Positions 17,401 to 27,826 of a DNA stretch of 64,000 bases are shown here, piece after piece. A program made the position numbers and the translations under genes. The number at the start of each line of letters is the position of its first letter. The stretch's first letter is position 1. The notes under the pieces are model-generated. The model did not search any database. It worked only from the letters and a program-made list of their open reading frames with translations, and was not told the origin of the DNA. This DNA comes from Stieleria varia (GTDB taxonomy: Bacteria; Planctomycetota; Planctomycetia; Pirellulales; Pirellulaceae): the NCBI RefSeq assembly GCF_038443385.1, contig NZ_CP151726.1, positions 3,286,001 to 3,350,000 on the forward strand, given 5' to 3'.

Positions 17401-17786
17401 TGGACTGCTCAAAGTTTGGGGTTGACCTTGTTTTTTCAGTCCATGTTTTCGTTCCATGCAACGCAATCAAAGTGAGCCTCAGGCGCTAGCCGTGGGCCGG
17501 CACCACAATCCGCCTCAGGCCCACGGCTAGCGGGCTGTTGATTTAGTGAGCCGCGACGCGTAAGCGGCCGGGCCTACCGCATTGCCCGGTGCCTTACGGC
17601 CCACGGCTCACCCGCGTTCCCAGTTTCGATTAAATCAACAGGCCACTAGCAATGGGCCGGCACCACAATCCGCCTCAGGCCCACGGCTAGCGCCTGAGGC
17701 TCACTGGGGCCGCCCGCTGCGCCGGCAGTAGGGACATAAACTTGCGCAAACCCAAATAGACACAACACCAAACTTTGAGCAGTCCA
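17401..17786. repeat. family A palindromic element, copy A3, containing element E
   Basis: Ends TGGACTGCTCAAAGTTTG (17401) and CAAACTTTGAGCAGTCCA (17786). The inner unit GGGCCGGCACCACAATCCGC occurs twice, and a 115-bp element E lies between the repeats at 17531-17645. The neighbouring gene ilvB stops at 17818, only about 30 bp beyond. No coding region. Confidence 0.82.
17531..17645. repeat. element E, small inverted-repeat element with CTAG flanks, inside A3
   Basis: 115 bp with ends CGGGCTGTTGATTTA and TAAATCAACAGGCCA, which are inverted with two mismatches. CTAG lies on both sides (17527-17530 and 17646-17649), as expected for a 4-bp target duplication. The middle includes GTGAGCCGCGACGCGTAAGC, which also appears in decayed form near 6360. 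Non-coding. Confidence 0.72.
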
Positions 17787-17817
17787 GGTTATTCGAACGA
17801 AAACCGAAACTGGGGTT

Positions 17818-19596
17818 CTATTCCAGGATCATGTCGTCAACGGTCTTGCCGCCGGGGATCATCGGCAGCACGTGTTCTTGGTAAGGCACTTGAACGTCCA
17901 GCAGGTAAGGACCTTTGTGGTCGATCATTTCGCGGATGGCACCTTCCAAATCGGATTTCTTTCGGATCGTCGACGCGCCACAACCGTAGCCCTGAGCGAT
18001 TTTCACGAAATCTGGATAGCGATCTTCTGCGTAGGCGAAACGATCCGCGTCACTCGGTCCGCTGGCTTCGTTATGGCGAATGGGGCCGAGATAAGTGTGA
18101 GCCCGATTGCGTCCCATGAAACGGTCTTCCCATTGAACGACCATGCCGAGGTGTTGGTTGTTGAGCAAGAACACCTTCACGGGCAATTCTTCGCAGAAGC
18201 AAGTTGCCAGTTCTTGGATGTTCATCTGAAAACTACCGTCACCGTCGATGTCGATGACCAATGAGTTTGGCAGAGCGGCTTGAACGCCCATGGCAGCCGG
18301 CAGGCCGAAACCCATCGTTCCCAAGCCGCTGCTGCTGTGCCAAGTGCGTGGCTTGCGGAACTTGTAGAACTGGGCGGCCCACATCTGGTGTTGGCCCACA
18401 CCGACGGTGATTTGCGTGTCCATGTCGGCGGTGATATCGCTTAACACGCTGATGGCATGCTGCTGCAGAATTCCGTCGAACTTGTCGTCGTAATGGAACG
18501 GATACTTTGCCTTCAGCTCAGCGCAGTTCTTTCGCCATGGATCGATGTCGGTGCGTTGAACCACTTTGTTCAGCTCGGTCAGGACTTGTTTCACATCACC
18601 GCGAACGGGAATGTGAGCTTCCTTGTTCTTGTTCAGCTCCGAGCCGTCGATGTCGACGTGAATGATTTTTGCGTCCTTCGCGAACGCTTCGACCTTGCCG
18701 GTCACGCGATCATCGAACCGGACGCCCAAGGCGATCAGCAGGTCACAGTCTCGTACGGCATAGTTTGCGTAGGCGGCACCGTGCATCCCCAGCCAGTCCA
18801 TCGAGCACTCGTGCTCGGGCGGAACGGCACCGATGCCCATGATCGTGGTCACAGTCGGGATACCGGTCTTGGTGATGAATTCACGCAACTCTTCGCTGGC
18901 GTTGCCCAACACGATTCCGCCACCGGCGTAGATAACGGGTCGACGAGCAAGCTTGATCGCGGCGGCGATTTGGCGAATCGTTTCCGAGGGAACGACCGGT
19001 GGGACGGACTCGTATCCCGGCAAGTGCATCGGAGGATCCAAGTCGACCTCGGCGACATCGCTGAGCTGGACGTCTTTTGGCAAGTCCACCAAGACGGGCC
19101 CGGGGCGTCCCGTGCTGGCGATGTGAAACGCTTCCTTCATCACCCGCGGCAAATCCTTGATGTCGGTCACCAAGTAGTGGTGCTTGGTGATTCCGCGGCA
19201 GATCTCCGCCATCGGCGTTTCTTGGAACGCGTCCGTACCGATCGCGGCTGTGGGAACTTGGGCGGAAATGCACAGCATGGCAATGCTATCGAGTTTTGCA
19301 TCCGCGATCGCGGTCACCAGGTTCGTCGCGCCGGGACCGCTGGTCGCCATCACCACGCCGACTTTTCCGGTCGCACGGGCGTAGCCCTGCGCTGCGAAGG
19401 CTCCGCCTTGCTCGTGGCGAGGCAAAATCGTTCGAATGGATTCACCAAAGCGGGTGAGGGCTTGGTGCAGGGGCATGCTGCATCCGCCGGGATAGGCGAA
19501 CAAGACTTCTACACCATGATCGACCAGTGATTTGACAAGGATATCGGCTCCGGTCATCACACGACTGTCGGTATTGGTGGCGTTTGCAGTGCTCAT
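17818..19596 (-). CDS. ilvB: acetolactate synthase, large subunit (biosynthetic)
   Basis: 592 residues from the ATG at 19594-19596 (a TTG 15 bp upstream is less likely). Thiamine-diphosphate enzyme condensing two pyruvates (or pyruvate plus 2-ketobutyrate) in branched-chain amino acid synthesis. Active-site Glu62 in [19 protein letters not shown]. The TPP/magnesium motif [18 protein letters not shown] followed by [10 protein letters not shown] is near residues 440-480. Domains: N-terminal TPP, central FAD/Rossmann-like ([13 protein letters not shown]), C-terminal TPP. No ilvN regulatory gene is adjacent, so the regulatory subunit must lie elsewhere. Divergent from crcB. Confidence 0.96.
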   Translation of the reverse strand: MSTANATNTDSRVMTGADILVKSLVDHGVEVLFAYPGGCSMPLHQALTRFGESIRTILPRHEQGGAFAAQGYARATGKVGVVMATSGPGATNLVTAIADAKLDSIAMLCISAQVPTAAIGTDAFQETPMAEICRGITKHHYLVTDIKDLPRVMKEAFHIASTGRPGPVLVDLPKDVQLSDVAEVDLDPPMHLPGYESVPPVVPSETIRQIAAAIKLARRPVIYAGGGIVLGNASEELREFITKTGIPTVTTIMGIGAVPPEHECSMDWLGMHGAAYANYAVRDCDLLIALGVRFDDRVTGKVEAFAKDAKIIHVDIDGSELNKNKEAHIPVRGDVKQVLTELNKVVQRTDIDPWRKNCAELKAKYPFHYDDKFDGILQQHAISVLSDITADMDTQITVGVGQHQMWAAQFYKFRKPRTWHSSSGLGTMGFGLPAAMGVQAALPNSLVIDIDGDGSFQMNIQELATCFCEELPVKVFLLNNQHLGMVVQWEDRFMGRNRAHTYLGPIRHNEASGPSDADRFAYAEDRYPDFVKIAQGYGCGASTIRKKSDLEGAIREMIDHKGPYLLDVQVPYQEHVLPMIPGGKTVDDMILE

Positions 19597-19776
19597 CGCG
19601 GCGAAAATCAAATTCCAAAGTGAAGGTTACAGGAACACCCGATAGCGGGAGTACGTTAAGCGGTTCTTAGCGGGGGACAAAAAACTGACGTTTACGCCGC
19701 CGACAAAAAACTCGACCCTATCCGCTAACGTAAGTTCGCACCGAAAGTTAGGCAATCCATAAATCGCAGATCCGCC

Positions 19777-20166
19777 ATGAGTAGTTGGCTCAATTTGACG
19801 GCAATCGCACTCGGCGGAGCCGCCGGTGCAGTCTGCCGTTACGGAATCACGCTTGCAGCGAGCGCCGTTCCGGGCGGATCCTCCCTTTGGGGGACAACCA
19901 TCGCGAACGTGTTGGGATGCGCGATCCTGGGCGGAGTCATCGGGTGGGTGGAAGCCGGTGGCGTTTTGGCCGAACGGGCCTCCTTGGCACTACGTGTTGG
20001 GTTTTTGGGCAGTTTAACCACCTTTTCGACCTTCGCAGCCGATTCGTCGCTGTTGGCACAACAGGGGCGTTGGGGAGGATCGGGTATTTATGTCTTCGCG
20101 AACTTGGTCGTCGGATGGGCGGTATTGATGATCTCATGCAGTTGGATAAAAGGCTGGGCAGGATGA
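19777..20166 (+). CDS. crcB: fluoride channel CrcB/Fluc
   Basis: 129 residues. Fluoride-specific export channel of the inner membrane. The family motif GFLGSLTTFSTFAADS is present at about 75-90, together with the Asn-containing TTIANVLGCAILG segment in the second helix. Four hydrophobic helices are predicted, as in the family. The next reading frame starts at ATG 20163, inside its stop (ATGA overlap), so translation may be coupled. No fluoride riboswitch sequence was found upstream. Confidence 0.95.
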   Translation: MSSWLNLTAIALGGAAGAVCRYGITLAASAVPGGSSLWGTTIANVLGCAILGGVIGWVEAGGVLAERASLALRVGFLGSLTTFSTFAADSSLLAQQGRWGGSGIYVFANLVVGWAVLMISCSWIKGWAG

Positions 20167-22988
20167 AAAACAACACCGTCAGGATGACTCGGTGGCTCGC
20201 AAATCCGCGACCGCATTTTTTGTGGATTGTCGTGGCGACCATGATGTCTGCCATCGCGATCACGCCTCCTGTTGGGGCTCAGGCACCATTCTTAAAGCCC
20301 TTGCCCGCCGCGCACTCGCAGGGCTTGGGATCTGGCAGAGGGCCTGAAGTCGTTCCCGACTATTGCCCCACCGAATCATTGCGTGATGACGCGACCCTTC
20401 GAGCGATCTCCGCGAACGGCGACGAGTTGGTTCTGGCGGTCGGTGACCACGGAACGATTCTGCGTAGCGACGACGGCGGATACAAATGGTCCAGCGTTGA
20501 GATTGATGTGGCATCTCGGTTGTCCGACGTTGCATGGATCGATGACAAACAGGCGATCGCTGTGGGAGGTCATTACGATCCGATCACGCGGATGAGTCGG
20601 TCTCGGGTACTGCTCAGCCGCGACGCCGGTCGTAGCTGGCGAATCGTCGATTCCAACGAACTGCCTCGTTTGCGTTCGTTGGTTCTGTGGGACGGACGAC
20701 TGGTTGCTTGCGGGGACTGGTCGAGCATCCATCGCAGTTCGATGTATGAAAGCGTCGATGCCGGACTGAATTGGCAAAGTCTGGATCCTCGTGATCATGC
20801 TCGTGTGCAGAGTTTGATTCAACGACGAGCGGATGCCGAAATCGAGTCCGCGTCTGATTTGGCTCGTTGGAGCCAAGCGATCGGAGTGCCGATTGCATCA
20901 CGTTGCTTTTGCCGTCTGGGTGAGAAAACGGTTTTGGTTGCCGGTGATCACGGCGTGATCGCGCGCAGCGACGACCTGGGACGCCAGTGGATGACCGTTC
21001 GGGGAACGCAACGGCGCACCGCGATCTTGTTCGTCAGTACCAACGCTCACCGTGTTCCCTGGTCTCTCTTGGGACGAGAGACGATCGAACATCGTCGGCG
21101 TTCCTCCATCCTGATGTTGGATGCTGACGATGCGTCCGAGTCGCTGAGCATGAAATCAGAGTTGCCGCAGTCAGCATTGCAACAGACATCATTACCATTG
21201 GCATCGCCCAACGGGATGAAGCGAGATTGGTTGGAACAAGCAGCCATGGGGGCGGTTGCCAGCGGCGTCGATGTCTTGCGTACACCGTCGAACGACCAGA
21301 CTCAAAAATCAGAAATCCAAAACTGGCTGTTGATTCACCGCCCCTCAGTCATCGCGTTGGACGATCAGTTGGACGATCTGACGCAACAGCGTTTTCTGGC
21401 GGCGGCAATGAGCGTGGGCGCTGAACGTGTGGTCACGTATTCTATCGGACACATGGGCAACTCCTTGCTGTTGAGCAGTGCCACATTGCCACAGTCAGGG
21501 ACACTCGCCGGCGATTTTTGGCAAGACGCGTTGTTGTTGGTCGAACCCACTCAGATGGCACCCACGACGACATCGACACGCACTCTGTATGAATCCACGG
21601 GCAACACGACTCGGGTTGAAACCTTGGGTGCCGGTATCCAACTGGAGCCCGGCCAAAACTTGACGGCCGGCCACAGTCCGACTGCTCGCCGACGGATGCA
21701 GGTCGTGCTTGCCCGCCAGCGAAACACGGTCAAACTTGATGAGATGATTCGCGACGCCGTGGAACCTCGCATGATGAAGACAGCGTTGCAATTGGCTCTC
21801 GATCAGACTGCACCGGAAGATCGATTCCGCTTGGCATGGTATGTCGTTCAAAGCACACAGCAGCGCGTGGGCGTTGCAGGTGAATCGGTGGATGATGAGA
21901 TCCGTGATGTCGCAGCACAAGTCTTTCAGGACTACTTCCCGAACAGTTCCGCTGCCGCTTGGTTGAGAACTTGGTTGACCGCGACGCATCAGAGTTGTGA
22001 ACGGTCGCAGCGAATCCGACAACCTGCTGCGGTCAGCAGTCAACGCCCCTTCGTCGCGATGGGTGAGCCGCAATCGAAGACGTCGGAAGCTGGTGATGTC
22101 GTGGATTCGGCATTGGAGTTGCCCAGTACCAGCGGTGTTGATGTTGCGGGTGTGTCGCCATTTCAAGATTCATCCAGCATGGTCGTTCAAGCGTCGGCGG
22201 TGTCTCCCATCCAGGTCCCCCACGCTACCGCAATGAATACAGCCAAATCGATGCGGCCCAATGCGTCGGCGGATGTCGATTTGATGTGGGAGATGCACCC
22301 GCTGAAGTTGTTGATTGAGCACGCGGAGAAAATAGCAACAGGCAACCGTCTCGACTCATCGGAAAATCACGCCAGCACCGCGAACTTGGATGCCGTCGCC
22401 CGATCCAACAGTCGATGGTCTCCGCTGCTGACCCGTGACGGCACATTCAGTTTGTTGGCAAAGCAGTCCGTGTCGGGGCCGCCGCGACTGGATGGTCAGT
22501 ACGACGATCCGTGTTGGCAAGCCGCATCACCGATCCAGATCGGTGACGTCGAGCTGCGGTGCACTCACGACCAACGCTTTGTTTATTTTGCAGTGCAAGT
22601 CCCCGCGGACAAACTCGGATCGGATCGTTCCACGATGCCAGCGGGCCAGCGTGACTGTGATCTGGACGCATCCGATCGCGTTCGCTTGCGCTTGGACTTG
22701 GATCAAGACCTGTTGACCTCGATGCAGTTGGAGTTCAATACAAGGGGCAAGACACGAGACGGCATCGAGCATCCGGCGGATTGGCAGCCGACTTGGTTCA
22801 TCGCGCCGAAACAAAACGGTTCACATGTGCAATTCGAAATCGCGGTCACACGTGCTGACCTGGTCGGCACATCGACGAAGCCGTTGAAGACATGGTTTTT
22901 CTCGGCAGAAGTTCTCGCAGCGGGAGAAGCCAGTCCGTGGCAAATCATCCCGCTGCCCGAACAATGGGTCCGAGTCGATTTTCAGTGA
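20163..22988 (+). CDS. exported BNR/Ycf48-like propeller with C-terminal CBM9-like domain
   Basis: 941 residues from the ATG at 20163, which overlaps the crcB stop. The signal peptide ends near residue 40 (VATMMSAIAITPPVGAQ). Residues about 70-300 hold repeated BNR/photosynthesis-assembly-like blades: VGDHGTILRSDDGGYKW, SRVLLSRDAGRSWR, YESVDAGLNWQSL and AGDHGVIARSDDLGRQW. The middle is long and weakly structured. The final 180 residues resemble a carbohydrate-binding CBM9-like/DOMON fold (PPRLDGQYDDPCWQAASPI at the start, a classic motif of such domains, and DLDASDRVRLRLDLDQ). Periplasmic or surface sensor or binding role is inferred. Confidence 0.85.
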   Translation: MKNNTVRMTRWLANPRPHFLWIVVATMMSAIAITPPVGAQAPFLKPLPAAHSQGLGSGRGPEVVPDYCPTESLRDDATLRAISANGDELVLAVGDHGTILRSDDGGYKWSSVEIDVASRLSDVAWIDDKQAIAVGGHYDPITRMSRSRVLLSRDAGRSWRIVDSNELPRLRSLVLWDGRLVACGDWSSIHRSSMYESVDAGLNWQSLDPRDHARVQSLIQRRADAEIESASDLARWSQAIGVPIASRCFCRLGEKTVLVAGDHGVIARSDDLGRQWMTVRGTQRRTAILFVSTNAHRVPWSLLGRETIEHRRRSSILMLDADDASESLSMKSELPQSALQQTSLPLASPNGMKRDWLEQAAMGAVASGVDVLRTPSNDQTQKSEIQNWLLIHRPSVIALDDQLDDLTQQRFLAAAMSVGAERVVTYSIGHMGNSLLLSSATLPQSGTLAGDFWQDALLLVEPTQMAPTTTSTRTLYESTGNTTRVETLGAGIQLEPGQNLTAGHSPTARRRMQVVLARQRNTVKLDEMIRDAVEPRMMKTALQLALDQTAPEDRFRLAWYVVQSTQQRVGVAGESVDDEIRDVAAQVFQDYFPNSSAAAWLRTWLTATHQSCERSQRIRQPAAVSSQRPFVAMGEPQSKTSEAGDVVDSALELPSTSGVDVAGVSPFQDSSSMVVQASAVSPIQVPHATAMNTAKSMRPNASADVDLMWEMHPLKLLIEHAEKIATGNRLDSSENHASTANLDAVARSNSRWSPLLTRDGTFSLLAKQSVSGPPRLDGQYDDPCWQAASPIQIGDVELRCTHDQRFVYFAVQVPADKLGSDRSTMPAGQRDCDLDASDRVRLRLDLDQDLLTSMQLEFNTRGKTRDGIEHPADWQPTWFIAPKQNGSHVQFEIAVTRADLVGTSTKPLKTWFFSAEVLAAGEASPWQIIPLPEQWVRVDFQ

Positions 22989-23047
22989 CTCTGAGTTGAC
23001 GGCCGCGGGTTTGTCACGGTCGCGACCGTAACGCGTCGCGGCTCAGA

Positions 23048-24778
23048 GCGTATGGTTTGTGTTTGGCCGACTGTCGCTCGACTTTCCAAGTCGATAGCGT
23101 GCCCCGGAAAGCGTATTGCCAGTTCCAAACGCTCTCATGCGCAGACCGGCCCCCTCCCTCGCATTCGCCTGGACGGCTCTGCTCGACCTCCCCCAAGTTC
23201 CTTGGGGGAGGTGACAGTGTGCGTTTAACGACTAGCCGCAGGCGTCATCGCCGCAACCGACCGGACTGCACCGCAGAGGCAAACGCCGCATCTGCCTTCG
23301 CCTTCGGCTACCGGTCAAACGGATCTAGAGGGCGTATGGTTCGTGCTCGGCCGTACGGTGGTGTTCGTTTTCGACTTGGAAAGTCGAACGACAATTGTCG
23401 CTCGATTTTCCAAATCGATAGCGTGCCCCGTCAAACGTATTACCAATCCCAAACGTTTACTTGCGCAGACCGGCCCCCTCCCTCGCATTCGCCTGGACGG
23501 CTCTGCTCGACCTCCCCCAAGTTCCTTGGGGGAGGTGACAGTGCGCGTTTAACGACTAGCCGCAGGCGTCATCGCCGCAACCGACCGGATTGCACCAAAG
23601 AGGCAAACGCCGCATCTGCCTTCGCCTTCGGCTACCGGTCAAACGGATCTAGAGGGCGTATGGTTCGTGCTCGGCCGTACGGTGGTGTTCGTTTTCGACT
23701 TGGAAAGTCGAACGACAATTGTCGCTCGATTTTCCAAATCGATAGCGTGCCCCGTCAAACGTATTACCAATCCCAAACGCTCACTTGCGCAGACCGGACC
23801 CCTCCCTCGCATTCGCCTAAATGGCTTTGCTCGACCTCCCCCAAGTTCCTTGGGGGAGGTGACAGTGCGCGTTTAACGACTAGCCGTAGGCGTCATCGCC
23901 GCAGCCGACCGGATTGCACCGCAGAGGCAAACGCCGCATCTGCCTTCGCCTTCAGCTACGGGTCAAACGGATCTAAAGGGCGTATGGTTCGTGCTCGGCC
24001 GTATCGTGGTGTTCGTTTTCGACTTGGAAAGTCGAACGACAATTGTCGCTCGACTTTCCAAGTCGATAGCGTGCCCCGTCAAACGTTTTACCAATCCCAA
24101 ACGTTTACTTGCGCAGACCGGCCCCCTCCCTCGCGATCGCCTGGACGGCTCTGCTCGACCTCCCCCAAGTTCCTTGGGGGAGGTGTCAGCGTGCGTTTAA
24201 CGACTAGCCGCAGGCGTCATCGCCGCAACCGACCGGATTGCACCGCAGAGCCAAACGCCGCATCTGCCTTCGGCTACGGGTCAAACGGATCTAAAGGGCG
24301 TATGGTTCGTGCTCGGCCGTACGGTAGCGTTCGTTTTCGACTTGGAAAGTCGAACGACAATCGTCGCTCGACTTTCCAAGTCGATAGCGTGCCCCGTCAA
24401 ACGTATTACCAATCCCAAACGTTTACTTGCGCAGACCGGCCCCCTCCCTCGCGATCGCCTGGACGGCTCCGCTCGACCTCCCCCAAGTTCCTTGGGGGAG
24501 GTGACAGTGCGCGTTTAACGACTAGCCGCAGGCGTCATCGCCGCAACCGACCGGATTGCACCGCAGAGCCAAACGCCGCATCTGCCTTCGCCTTCGGCTA
24601 CGGGTCAAACGGATCTAGAGGGCGTATGGTTCGTGCTCGGCCGTACGGTAGCGTTCGTTTTCGACTTGGAAAGTCGAACGACAATTGTCGCTCGATTTTC
24701 CAAATCGATAGCGTGCCCCGTCAAACGTTTTGCCAATCCCAAACGTTTACTTGCGCAAAGCGGCCCCCTCCCTTGCGA
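23048..24778 (+). repeat. tandem array of family I, five 324-bp units
   Basis: A shorter first unit is followed by units beginning GGCGTATGGTTCGTGCTCGG at 23331, 23655, 23979, 24297 and 24621, at spacings of 324, 324, 318 and 324 bp. Each unit carries a long palindrome (CGACTTGGAAAGTCGA, spacer ACGACAATTGTCGC, complement), a GACCTCCCCCAAGTTCC hairpin, and the family H-like end GGCTACSGGTCAAACGG. One reading frame stays open through the whole array because every unit length is a multiple of three. It is Arg/Ser-rich and unlike any known protein, and it is treated as non-coding. Together with the next 300 bp it fills the gap from 22989 to 25082. Confidence 0.9.
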
Positions 24779-24984
24779 TCCCTGCCGGGCTCAAGCGTGA
24801 TTCGAGGGTCGTCAACTGTCCGCGTAGGGTAATGTTTTCCGCATTTCCGAAATTCTTTGACAGAAATCGACAGGTAACCCTGTAGCCCCAAATGAAGCCG
24901 CTGAGGCTTTCGTGTCGCCCGGGCTGGGTTCCCGTTTGGATGGGTGGGCCTGATGGTGGTGCACGCCAGAAAAACAAAACTTGG

Positions 24985-25043
24985 CTCCCCCCCCTCCCAA
25001 ATCCTGGCGACGCTCAGCGAGCCAGGATTTGGGGGTGAGGGGG
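24985..25043. repeat. family J inverted repeat, copy J1
   Basis: CTCCC-rich left arm (CCCTCCCAAATCCTGGCGAC) and right arm (GAGCCAGGATTTGGGGGTGAGG) form a hairpin of about 20 bp with a short loop. A second copy is at 35082-35141. Lies just upstream of the large exported protein gene and could fold in its mRNA leader. Confidence 0.75.
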
Positions 25044-25082
25044 AATGAGAATCAACAACATCCAACGAATCGAGCCTGTGAT

Positions 25083-27143
25083 ATGACACGCCGTAAGTCA
25101 TCGCTGATCATCATGAACACTTCACAACTCTGCAAACAAATCGCGAACGTTGTACGACGGAAGACCGGTGCCGATCGAAAAGGACGTGGGCGAGTGCGCT
25201 CGTCCCGGCTCGGCATGGAACGGTTCGAAGACCGTCGTATGATGACGGTTGCCTTCTACTCGCTGCCCGATCATTTCCTCGCGGTCGATCAAGGGTTCGA
25301 TACCAACACGGACACCACGTACTTGGTGGGGGCTATGAATCAACAAACCGATTCGCCCATTGCCACACTCGTGACGTCGGTGGACCTAGAGACGTTTCAG
25401 GTGGATGAGTTGATTGGCTTGGGGCCAGGCACTCAAGTCGGAGGAATCTCCTCGGATGGAGTTCGCATTGCGGGTGTTTCAAAATCGCCTGGTACGATAA
25501 GTGTTGGTGAAGGAACTACTTGGCTAAGTTCCGCGCCAGACTCTCCAACTGGCATTGGTTTAGTGCCTGGGAATCCAGCTACGAGTGTCGCGATTTCTGC
25601 CTGGTCAGGTGGAGTTGTTGGCGACCAGGGCGGCATCCAGGATGGGATTGTCTGGACTCCAACTGGTGGACTGGTGGTGCTGCCCGATGGAGGTGGCTTG
25701 TCTACTGCGGTAGATGTATCAGTGAATGGAGACACTTCTGTTGGATTTGCCAGTTCGATTGTCTTGGGCAGCGTTGGAGCTGCCTACTGGGATTCCACGG
25801 GCTTTCATGCCTTGCCGACTCCCAGTGGTGATCCAGGTGTTGCAAATGCGATATCGCCTATCGCCGAGTTTATTGGCGGAAATATTGCATTTTTCGACCC
25901 TGCCACCTTTGATGGAGGACTGCAGGCCACCGTCTGGACCCTCGTCGATTCTAGTTACGAACCGACCTTGCTCACGTGGTCCGATGGTTCTCGTGTGCGG
26001 GGCTCCGTCGTTGATGTTAGCGATTCTGGCTACGCCGTGGTGTCGCTCTCAAGTGGCGGTGCGGCCATCTATCATGCCGACGTCGGTGTTTTGTCCTTGG
26101 CCGACTTCGTCGCTTTGCATGGTGATGGGATGCAGTTGCCGGACCCGAATGTTGTTCCTGTTGCCATCTCCGATGTCGCCGACGGTGTGATTCAAATCGC
26201 TTTTGAGACGCTGATCATCAAGGTTGACGTCAACGATGGCATCACGACCGTCGAAGGCACCGAGGGGAGCGACAACATCACACAACATATCGCCGCGGGC
26301 GAATCACTTCGTATTCACGGCAACGGTGGCAACGATCGAATCACCGTGTTCGTTGACGGTCCCGGGGCGACGTTGATCGTCGATGGGGGAACCGGAGACG
26401 ATCACATTGTCGTCTACAACCGGGCTGCGGATTCCAGCTTGCAGATCGTTGGTGGCGAGGGTGACGAAACCGTCTCGCTTCACAGTACCAACGCCTCCGA
26501 TGCAGCCATCGACGTCGATCTGGGCGGAGGTGCCGATACGTTCATGTCCTACGTCATCCAGTCACCCGGGATCGCGTCCTTCGTGGACATGGGTTCCGGC
26601 GACGACGCGGTGTACAACCACGTGCGAGAGTCTGATAGTAGTGTGCTTGGTTTTGACCTCGGCGAGGGGACCGATCGTTTCAGCAGCTACGTGTTCTACT
26701 CGACCAACGTTTCGGCGGGAGTGTTCGGCGCTGGTGGTGACGCTCGTGTCTCGCACTTCGCGTACGCTTCGCCCGGTTTTGTTCAGGCGACGGTCCTGGG
26801 CGAAGGCAATCACCGAGTGACCAACTACGCGTACTACTCCAACGGCGGCCGAAACGCCGTGTCTGTCGGTGGTGGACGTTCGATCGTCTACGACTACGTT
26901 TTCGCTTCCGACGACGTGCATGGCGTGTACGATTTCGGCGACGGGCGTTCGGTGTTCACCGGCTACGCGATGCGCAGCAACCGGGTAACGCACGAAGTGT
27001 TCGCGAGCAGCGCACAAACCCGCAGCCGAGGATTCGCAATCGGCAGCCTGGATTACAGCGTCACCCGTAGAAATCTCCACAGCGAGCTGAGCACGGACCC
27101 GGTGGGAGTCTTGGACGCGGTGTTCGCGGAGTTGGGACGTTGA
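25083..27143 (+). CDS. large exported surface protein with LEPR-like N-terminus
   Basis: 686 residues from the ATG at 25083 (or 676 from 25113). The N-terminus carries basic residues then RLGMERFEDRRMMTVAFY, a form of the planctomycete LEPR/ExxDRRxL export motif. Residues about 60-370 are extended beta repeats with NG/SV motifs like HAF-family extracellular repeats (DVSVNGDTSVGFASSIV, DVSDSGYAVVSLSSGG). Residues about 400-520 contain acidic glycine-rich segments (GGTGDDHIVV, GGEGDETVSL, GGGADTF) like calcium-binding RTX-type repeats, and later Y/S-rich repeats. Likely a cell-surface or secreted adhesin-like protein; function is inferred. Confidence 0.82.
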   Translation: MTRRKSSLIIMNTSQLCKQIANVVRRKTGADRKGRGRVRSSRLGMERFEDRRMMTVAFYSLPDHFLAVDQGFDTNTDTTYLVGAMNQQTDSPIATLVTSVDLETFQVDELIGLGPGTQVGGISSDGVRIAGVSKSPGTISVGEGTTWLSSAPDSPTGIGLVPGNPATSVAISAWSGGVVGDQGGIQDGIVWTPTGGLVVLPDGGGLSTAVDVSVNGDTSVGFASSIVLGSVGAAYWDSTGFHALPTPSGDPGVANAISPIAEFIGGNIAFFDPATFDGGLQATVWTLVDSSYEPTLLTWSDGSRVRGSVVDVSDSGYAVVSLSSGGAAIYHADVGVLSLADFVALHGDGMQLPDPNVVPVAISDVADGVIQIAFETLIIKVDVNDGITTVEGTEGSDNITQHIAAGESLRIHGNGGNDRITVFVDGPGATLIVDGGTGDDHIVVYNRAADSSLQIVGGEGDETVSLHSTNASDAAIDVDLGGGADTFMSYVIQSPGIASFVDMGSGDDAVYNHVRESDSSVLGFDLGEGTDRFSSYVFYSTNVSAGVFGAGGDARVSHFAYASPGFVQATVLGEGNHRVTNYAYYSNGGRNAVSVGGGRSIVYDYVFASDDVHGVYDFGDGRSVFTGYAMRSNRVTHEVFASSAQTRSRGFAIGSLDYSVTRRNLHSELSTDPVGVLDAVFAELGR

Positions 27144-27826
27144 GGTTGGGGTTTGCGATCGGGATCGAGTTCAATATCTAACTGCAACCTGTCCCTCAAT
27201 TTGTTAGGGGAGAGGTCGGACGAGGCGTTAAGCCTTGGTCCGGGTGAGGGGGCAATACGCGTGAATTGTCGCTCGACTTTCCAAGTCGATGGCGTGCCCT
27301 GGAAAGCGTATTACCAATCCCAAACGTTTACTTGCGCAGAGCGGCCCCCTCCCTCGCGATCGCCTGGACGGCTCCGCTCGACCTCCCCCAAGTTCCTTGG
27401 GGGAGGTGACAGTGCGCGTTTAACGACTAGCCGCAGGCGTCATCGCCGCAACCGACCGGATTGCACCGCAGAGGCAAACGCCGCATCTGCCTTCGCCTTC
27501 GGCTACGGGTCAAACGGATCTAGAGGGCGTATGGTTCGTGCTCGGCCGTATGGTGGTGTTCGTTTTCGACTTGGAAAGTCGAACGACAATTGTCGCTCGA
27601 TTTTCCAAATCGATAGCGTGCCCTGGTAAGCGTTTTGCGGATTCCAAACGCTTACTTGCGCAGACGGCCCCCTCACCCGAGCATCGCCTAAAGGGCGAGC
27701 TCGACCTCTCCCCCGACAAGTCGAGGGAGAGGTGGTGGAGTAGAGGGTTGTCGATCGCGTGCAATTGTCGCTCGATTTTCCAAATCGATAGCGTGCCCTG
27801 GTAAGCGTTTTGCGGATCCCAAACGC
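27144..27826. repeat. cluster of family I repeats
   Basis: No gene. From about 27263 a partial unit, from 27526 one nearly full unit starting GGCGTATGGTTCGTG, and from 27765 another partial piece, all homologous to the array at 23048-24778. The sequence TTACTTGCGCAGACGG recurs before each junction. The last piece runs into the 3' end of the sulfatase gene beyond 27827. Confidence 0.8.

Noticed and set aside
18457..19530. 357-codon frame antisense to ilvB
   Set aside because: Antisense shadow of a highly conserved gene; no known motif.
19700..19776. Fluoride riboswitch upstream of crcB
   Set aside because: The conserved crcB-motif sequence was not found; only an unrelated A-rich spacer.
23048..24778. 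CRISPR array
   Set aside because: Repeats are 324 bp, not 25-40 bp, with no variable spacers and no cas genes.
23057..24832. 591-codon open frame across the tandem array
   Set aside because: It follows from unit lengths divisible by three; Arg/Ser-rich sequence without signal peptide, domain or plausible ribosome site. Listed as a finding, not as a gene.
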